A DNA stretch of 19,654 bases, taken from positions 1 through 19,654 of the forward strand of contig CAAGNU010000282.1 of NCBI GenBank assembly GCA_900771365.1. The letters run 5' to 3'. The notes under the pieces were generated by a model. It was not told the origin of the DNA. It did not search any database and worked only from the letters and a program-made list of their open reading frames with translations. Numbering within the stretch: position 1 is the first letter of the stretch; every line of letters begins with the position of its first letter. The position numbers and the translations under genes are program-made. Positions 16,151-19,654 of this stretch are shown here, one piece after another. The DNA is from Bacteroidales bacterium. GTDB taxonomy: Bacteria > Bacteroidota > Bacteroidia > Bacteroidales > P3.

Positions 16151-16469
16151 AATGATTTCTTTTTTTGTGGGGCGGGTCTGTTGGACACCTCCCCGCGGTT
16201 GATAAAATGTTTTTTTTTTGTGAGTCCTGTAAAATGTTTTTTTTATCAAGAATGCAGAGAATGGAGGAACTTGTCGCGCGATTCGCCGAATCTCACTCGT
16301 GGCTTCGAGAATAAATTCTCAGGCGCTCCGTTCAAAACATTCTTCCCGTTCTTGGGTATCCAAAAAACATTCCAAGATACTTTTTTTTGATTTTTTTCGG
16401 CCTGTGGCCCGCTGTCGCTATCCGAGGCGGCAGGGCTTCGGCTGTTTTTTCGTGGGCTTACCCTGGGAG
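16151..16469. other. AT-rich intergenic spacer with short repeats
   Basis: The word TGTAAAATGTTTTTTTT or a close variant occurs twice (16203-16219 and 16229-16244). TTGATAAAA (16199-16207) and TTTTATCAA (16241-16249) are inverted repeats around it. Further right is the palindrome GAGAATAAATTCTC. I see no gene and no confident promoter for the gene ending at 15620. Confidence 0.5.
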
Positions 16470-16958
16470 TTATTGGTTCAGGCGGACCACCTCGGTCTGG
16501 GGCACCTCCTTGCCGTGCTGCTGTTCGAGCATCTGGCAGTACGAGAGTGTCTCGTCGTCATCGTAGTAGCGCACCACGATAACCTCGGGGATGGTGCCGC
16601 GGCGGCATTTCTTGAAGGTCGCTATAGATCCACTCCCCATAGCCTGCTCCACGCTGCTTCGTGAGGAGCGGGGGTAGTAGTTGAACTCGCGGTTCAAGAA
16701 GCCGTGGCACTCCTTGCAGTACGGGCCGCGGCTGTCGCCGAAGAGGTAGTAGCATACCACGATGAGCAGCATGAAGTCGCCTAAGAGCATCAGACCCAGC
16801 ATCAGGTACGAGAGGCCTGCGGAGGCGTTTTTGATGCCGAAGTAGAGCAGTGTGCTCACCACGCCTACGGCGGCCGAAATCCAGTAGCCCTTGCTGAGGG
16901 GTTTGAGACGTTTGTTGATATTGGGTTGGTTGTATATTTCTTTATCGATGTGTTTCAT
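16470..16958 (-). CDS. Small two-helix membrane protein with CxxC, unknown function (paralogue B)
   Basis: The start is taken at the ATG at 16958 (MKHIDKEIYN). The open frame further upstream to 17069 is arginine- and proline-rich and looks like untranslated leader. The 162-residue protein has helices at about 24-42 and 50-73, then a YCKEC motif (C81, C84) and a soluble tail. The tail (about 101-159) aligns without gaps with that of the 15620-16150 product, and both share the two-helix layout, so they may be distant paralogues. The CxxC could bind metal or be redox-active, but no partner motif is seen. Confidence 0.72.
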   Translation of the reverse strand: MKHIDKEIYNQPNINKRLKPLSKGYWISAAVGVVSTLLYFGIKNASAGLSYLMLGLMLLGDFMLLIVVCYYLFGDSRGPYCKECHGFLNREFNYYPRSSRSSVEQAMGSGSIATFKKCRRGTIPEVIVVRYYDDDETLSYCQMLEQQHGKEVPQTEVVRLNQ

Positions 16959-17120
16959 TGTTGTTTGCGATGTTTTGTGCCGTCTCTTCCGCCTTGGGCG
17001 AGGGGGCACGTTTGTGTTATATGGGTGGCATGATTGCAACGCCCCAAGGGCACACCCTCCGTATATCAAGGAGAGGTGTGTCGGCTATGTTAAGAGGTTT
17101 GCGTGGGGGCTGCTGCCGAA

Positions 17121-17483
17121 TCAGAGCCTTAGCCGATAAAGAAAGTACAGGTAGTAGTCGTTCGAACGCTCTGGTATGGTCACGGGCTGCCGTCTCTGTG
17201 TCGGCGAGCTGGCCGAGGCCGCGTGCCATGCGTTGTTGGTCTGATGGCTGGAAAGCGTCTGCGGAACCACCACCACGGTCGACTCGTTGGCATTCACCAG
17301 CAGGTCCTCCAGTCCGAGGTTCTGCCACGAGGGTGTGTCGTCCGCGGTGCGTCCCAGTGCGTAGGTTGTCGGTCCTTCGAATGGCTGCATAGGCTGGGCC
17401 GAGAGGGTGCCGTGCATACCCTCGGCAAACGTCAGCAGCATCAACAGCAATAATTTACGTGCTATGGACCTTTGTGCCATCAT
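17121..17483 (-). CDS. Small exported hypothetical protein, near-leaderless start
   Basis: The 120-residue product begins MMAQRSIARKLLLLMLLTFAE, a basic then hydrophobic signal peptide ending near GTLSAQ (about residue 30). The mature part is short, with no known motif, and ends in an aromatic and basic tail (NDYYLYFLYRLRL). The open frame extends to 17585, but the promoter box at 17488-17495 lies only four bases before the ATG at 17483, so upstream codons cannot be in the message. A second ATG at 17480 is an equally good start. Function is unknown. Confidence 0.65.
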   Translation of the reverse strand: MMAQRSIARKLLLLMLLTFAEGMHGTLSAQPMQPFEGPTTYALGRTADDTPSWQNLGLEDLLVNANESTVVVVPQTLSSHQTNNAWHAASASSPTQRRQPVTIPERSNDYYLYFLYRLRL

Positions 17484-17487
17484 GCTG

Positions 17488-17495
17488 CAAAGATA
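17488..17495 (-). promoter_or_regulatory. -7 promoter box giving a near-leaderless transcript
   Basis: The minus strand reads TATCTTTG, then CAGC, then ATGATG. In the Bacteroidetes layout transcription starts about four to seven bases after the box, which is at or within a few bases of the start codons. A -33 TTTG is not obvious at the expected distance. Confidence 0.65.
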
Positions 17496-17589
17496 CGAAG
17501 ATTTTTTCAATAGTGTAACAAAAAAATCATCTCCCCAAGAAAAAAAACGATAAATCAAAGCAAAATCAGAGCAAATCCAGCCCACATAG

Positions 17590-17697
17590 AATAGCTGGTT
17601 TCCTTAGAAATGCTATCTCTCATAGAATGGCTAGCAAGTCTAGGATGGCTAGCCAGTCTAGGATAGCTAGCCCTTCTAGACTGGCTGGCACCCCTGT
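17590..17697. repeat. Tandem array of six degenerate 18-bp units
   Basis: Six 18-base units follow each other without gaps at 17590, 17608, 17626, 17644, 17662 and 17680. The core is GATGGCTAGCCAGTCTAG. The first five units end in TAG and the middle ones are most alike. The GGCTAGCC core is itself palindromic, so each unit could be a protein-binding site or form hairpins. The array lies between two minus-strand genes, about 95-200 bases upstream of the promoter at 17488. There are no spacers, so it is not a CRISPR. Confidence 0.8.
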
Positions 17698-17782
17698 CCA
17701 ATCTATCCCATCCTATGGCACCCTGCGGGAGGCTCTTCCCCTCTGAGGGCTCCGATAGAGGCCTGTGGGCGTCCGCCGCTCC

Positions 17783-18433
17783 TCACACCTCCCGCGGCAG
17801 GCAGTAGTGCATCGGGTGCACCTGCCCCACCTCGATGGCTGCGGTGAACTGCTGCAGGCCGCGGAGCATCTCCTGCCCCAGGCGCGGGTCCACGGGGAAC
17901 ATGGCGTGGTCTATCCGCGGGTGGTCGCGCCGTATGTCGCGCAGGATGGAGAGGTACAGCTTCTCCATCTGCTCGGGCGTGGTCTTCACCCTGTCGCTCT
18001 CAGCATCGGGGAAATACCAGTTGTTGCAGTCGCCCGCGTGGAAGAGCGTGGTGCCGTCGCGCAGCACCGCCACGGTACACACCCCAACATCCGTGGAGCG
18101 GTAGGCCTGGAGGGTGAAGAACGGCGTCTCCACCCGCTCGCCGAAGCGCAGCACGGCCAGGACGGCCTCGGGCGGGATGCGGCGCCGCTTCACGGTGTCG
18201 TAGGAGGGTAGCAGGTGCCAGCGCTCATGGCTCATGCAGCGGTCGGGCAACTGGGCGTTGTAGTGGTCCTCGTGGAAGTGCGAGACGAGGAAGAAGACCT
18301 CTTTCTCGCGCCCCTCGGCCTCCGCCAGCAGGGCGGCGAGCCGTCCCGCGGGGTCACGCCAATAGTCGTAGACCATCAGGCACTCCTCCTCCTCGACGGC
18401 GAAGCAGCTGTGGTAGATATAGTGCAGTCTCAT
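17783..18433 (-). CDS. Metallo-beta-lactamase-fold hydrolase (UlaG/UPF0173-like)
   Basis: The 216-residue cytoplasmic protein begins LHYIYHSCFAVE, typical of the Beta-lactamase_3 type of MBL-fold enzymes. Metal-binding motifs are SHFHEDHYN (H52, H54, D56, H57), FHAGDCNNW (H132, D135) and HPMHY (H206 and/or H209). All expected ligands of a binuclear metal site are present, so it should be an active hydrolase. The substrate is unknown. Its ATG overlaps the stop of a short upstream open frame (ATGA at 18430-18433), which would suggest coupled translation if that frame is real. Confidence 0.9.
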   Translation of the reverse strand: MRLHYIYHSCFAVEEEECLMVYDYWRDPAGRLAALLAEAEGREKEVFFLVSHFHEDHYNAQLPDRCMSHERWHLLPSYDTVKRRRIPPEAVLAVLRFGERVETPFFTLQAYRSTDVGVCTVAVLRDGTTLFHAGDCNNWYFPDAESDRVKTTPEQMEKLYLSILRDIRRDHPRIDHAMFPVDPRLGQEMLRGLQQFTAAIEVGQVHPMHYCLPREV

Positions 18434-18579
18434 AGTGCGTAAAAAATTGGGTTCTGTTCCATGAAACGGCAGGTGTCGTACACCACGATGTTCAATCTCT
18501 TTTCTTGCTTAGCCCAGATTGCCATGCATGAGCTATGAATGCAGTAAACATTCTTGATTTTGAGATTATTATATGGCAT
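18430..18579 (-). CDS. Possible small gene or 3' part of a frameshifted gene
   Basis: An open frame of 49 codons from ATG 18579 (MPYNNLKIKNVY...) ends in a TGA that overlaps the ATG of the MBL-fold gene. The frame stays open upstream to a TAG at 18628-18630. The predicted peptide has mixed, protein-like composition (CMAIWAKQEKRLNIVVYD), but the stretch is lower in G+C than its neighbours and I recognise no family. It may be the C-terminal half of a gene starting at 18706, broken by a +1 shift at about 18608-18627. Confidence 0.35.
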   Translation of the reverse strand: MPYNNLKIKNVYCIHSSCMAIWAKQEKRLNIVVYDTCRFMEQNPIFYAL

Positions 18580-18607
18580 CAAACGTGAATCATCGAAAGA
18601 TGCGCAT

Positions 18608-18706
18608 TTACGAACATTCGCGTGCAGCTACGGCAATACACGTTTCCTTAGCTTTTAATCCGTGCTTCACCCTTTGCTGTTTCTGGGCATCTCTCGGCTG
18701 CCTCAT
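18608..18706 (-). CDS. Possible small gene or 5' part of a frameshifted gene
   Basis: A 32-codon open frame (MRQPRDAQKQQRVKHG...) starts at an ATG overlapping the stop of the 18703-19104 gene (ATGA). It ends at TAA 18608-18610. The next frame over is open across this end and continues to the start of the MBL-fold gene. Joined, the two parts would give a protein of about 91 residues. On its own the segment is too short to call with confidence. Confidence 0.3.
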   Translation of the reverse strand: MRQPRDAQKQQRVKHGLKAKETCIAVAARECS

Positions 18707-19104
18707 GCCTCGGGCACGAAGTCGATGATGACAAACTGCTCGTCGAACATGATGTCCTTCAGCGTCACGTGCTCGAAGATCTGCGCCGTCTGGGGGTTCT
18801 TGCCCAGCGACAGCAGCAGCTGGTTGCCGCCCAGCATCTGCAGCGCCTCGGCACCCGGCTGGTCCTGCGCCTGGCTCAGGGCGGTGCGCAGCATGTACTC
18901 TATCGCCGCTCCGCCGCCGAAAGAGAGGATGACATCGCTGCCCTCCACGCGGTCCACGGTGATGTCTAAACCCACGGCGCCCATCAGGGGCACCTTGTAC
19001 GAGATACGCAGCGTGTGCGGGCCGCCGTAGACCATAGGCAGCTCCTTGCCCGACTTGCTGGCAATCATCTCCTGCGCTTCAGTATAAGAAATTCTAAATT
19101 GCAT
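18703..19104 (-). CDS. Conserved-looking hypothetical protein, 133 residues
   Basis: The product begins MQFRISYTEAQEMIASKSG and has no signal peptide or membrane helix. Alternating hydrophobic residues and motifs such as VGLDITVDRV and VILSFGGGAAIEYML suggest a small alpha/beta cytoplasmic protein. It ends VIIDFVPEA. I do not recognise a family. Its codon use is strongly biased to G or C at the third position, like the other genes here, which supports it being real. It may lead a short minus-strand operon with the MBL-fold gene. Upstream is a tandem repeat rather than a clear promoter. Confidence 0.75.
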   Translation of the reverse strand: MQFRISYTEAQEMIASKSGKELPMVYGGPHTLRISYKVPLMGAVGLDITVDRVEGSDVILSFGGGAAIEYMLRTALSQAQDQPGAEALQMLGGNQLLLSLGKNPQTAQIFEHVTLKDIMFDEQFVIIDFVPEA

Positions 19105-19110
19105 AATATT

Positions 19111-19185
19111 GTGATATGTGATAATATGTGAACTGTGATATGTGAGTTGTGATGTGTGAGTTGTGATATGTGAGTTGTGAACTGT
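19111..19185. repeat. Tandem 14-bp repeat upstream of the 18703-19104 gene
   Basis: The unit GTGATATGTGAGTT occurs at 19135-19148 and 19163-19176, with a one-base variant at 19149-19162. Partial units flank them on both sides (19111-19134 and 19177-19185). The repeat begins seven bases before the ATG at 19104, within the leader of that gene. Such short repeats can vary in copy number by slippage. Confidence 0.75.
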
Positions 19186-19226
19186 AAATCGACGGCTCCC
19201 GCCCTAATACTCAATTCACAGCGGTA

Positions 19227-19266
19227 CATTTTGCTATTCCGAGACTGGGAAGTCTCGGGCAAAATG
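19227..19266. repeat. Strong 16-bp hairpin with four-base loop
   Basis: CATTTTGC (19227-19234) pairs with GCAAAATG (19259-19266), and CCGAGACT (19239-19246) pairs with AGTCTCGG (19251-19258) around the loop GGGA. One bulge of four bases (TATT) lies on the left side. A weaker stem (CGAAAACT with AGTTTT-CG) follows at 19269-19291. No U-tract follows on either strand, so it is not a standard terminator. Confidence 0.75.
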
Positions 19267-19291
19267 CTCGAAAACTCACCAAGTTTTCTCG

Positions 19292-19492
19292 TCACAATTC
19301 CCAAAACGTTCTTATGCGTGAAAAATTGTGTCGCCCTCAAAAAAAATATTTCTGTTCCGAGTGGACTCTCATCCCGCCCCAGTCGAATCAGTCGAACCAG
19401 TCGAAAGGGGTATGTCAGGGGAGGGGCTCGGCCTTAAGTTCAAGTGCCAAATGTTAAAAAAGGGAGGCTCTGGGTGCGAAAAGCGGCTCGGC
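19292..19492. other. Intergenic DNA without a gene
   Basis: No convincing coding frame is present. The stretch includes a short TCGAATCAGTCGAACCAGTCGAA repeat-like run near 19383-19405, read as three AGTCGAA-type words, and CTTAAGTTCAAGTG at 19433-19446. The latter recurs as CTTAAGTTCAAGTA at 19538-19551. Confidence 0.5.
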
Positions 19493-19537
19493 GAAGCTCC
19501 GCCGTAGCTCCGCCGAAGCTTCGCTCCACCTTCGCCC
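19493..19537 (+). repeat. Dispersed GC-rich repeat, right copy
   Basis: It starts with GAAGCTCCGCCGTAGC and ends TTCGCTCCACCTTCGCCC, matching the copy at 980-1024 in order, spacing and orientation. It is bracketed by direct repeats of CTTAAGTTCAAGT at 19433-19445 and 19538-19550, which could mark the ends of an inserted or duplicated unit. Confidence 0.65.
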
Positions 19538-19599
19538 CTTAAGTTCAAGTAACAAATGCAACAAGTGCTGAAAAAGAGGTGTGAATTTCTTAAAAAAGA

Positions 19600-19647
19600 T
19601 AAAGAGAAAACACCGAAATCAAAAAAAAGACGGACGTTTTCTCTTTA
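19600..19647. repeat. Perfect 12-bp inverted repeat at the window end
   Basis: TAAAGAGAAAAC (19600-19611) and GTTTTCTCTTTA (19636-19647) are exact reverse complements around a 24-base loop. The stem is AT-rich, so it would be a weak RNA hairpin. It could be a terminator for a gene beyond the window or an element end. Confidence 0.5.
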
Positions 19648-19654
19648 ATTCAGG

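Noticed and set aside
16151..16249. N-terminal extension of the 15620-16150 gene (MIKKTFYRTHKKKTFYQ...)
   Set aside because: The repeated KKTFY words come from a DNA direct repeat in an AT-rich spacer. The ATG at 16150 gives a normal compact protein.
17590..17697. CRISPR array
   Set aside because: The 18-base units are adjacent with no spacers, and no cas gene is present.
1..19654. tRNA, rRNA or known riboswitch
   Set aside because: I looked for cloverleaf ends, T-loop motifs and known aptamer cores in the intergenic regions and saw none. A covariance-model scan would be needed to exclude them fully.

Overview
The window looks like chromosomal DNA from an uncultured or gut/rumen-type member of the Bacteroidetes, probably Bacteroidales. 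Four things point there: promoter boxes of the TAnnTTTG type, a secreted protein with a C-terminal type IX secretion (T9SS) sorting domain, a GldF/GldG-type transporter component, and start codons without strong Shine-Dalgarno sequences. I cannot name a genus. No rRNA, tRNA, CRISPR array, phage gene or transposase is visible.

Layout. (1) Positions 1-1480 carry no convincing gene. They hold a large inverted repeat (1-120 against 365-501), a degenerate 137-bp tandem duplication of its right arm (368-641), several copies of a promoter-like box, and a GC-richer dispersed repeat that recurs at the far right end of the window. (2) Positions 1485-13213 are a plus-strand housekeeping block: a secreted M28-type peptidase, a GldF-GldG fusion, a DUF4340 protein, SurE, a small membrane protein, LpxB, a SpoIID-like protein, a thioredoxin-fold protein, FtsY and RimO. 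From the GldF-GldG fusion to SpoIID the genes overlap or lie a few bases apart, so they probably form one operon. Its theme is the cell envelope: an ABC-type membrane complex, lipid A synthesis and peptidoglycan processing. FtsY adds membrane-protein targeting and RimO adds ribosomal protein modification. (3) Positions 13214-13576 hold a set of hairpins that closes the block. (4) Positions 13577-19104 are minus-strand accessory genes: a T9SS cargo protein, two small two-helix membrane proteins that look like distant paralogues, a small exported protein, a metallo-beta-lactamase-fold hydrolase and a small hypothetical protein. (5) Positions 19105-19654 are non-coding, with tandem repeats, a strong hairpin and the second copy of the dispersed repeat.

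The least explained parts are the left repeat region, an 18-bp tandem array at 17590-17697, a possible frameshifted small gene at 18430-18706 that is linked by ATGA overlaps to both neighbours, and an M28 peptidase whose expected catalytic-base glutamate aligns to glycine. I did not find a complete new defence or mobile system. These are leads, not demonstrated systems.
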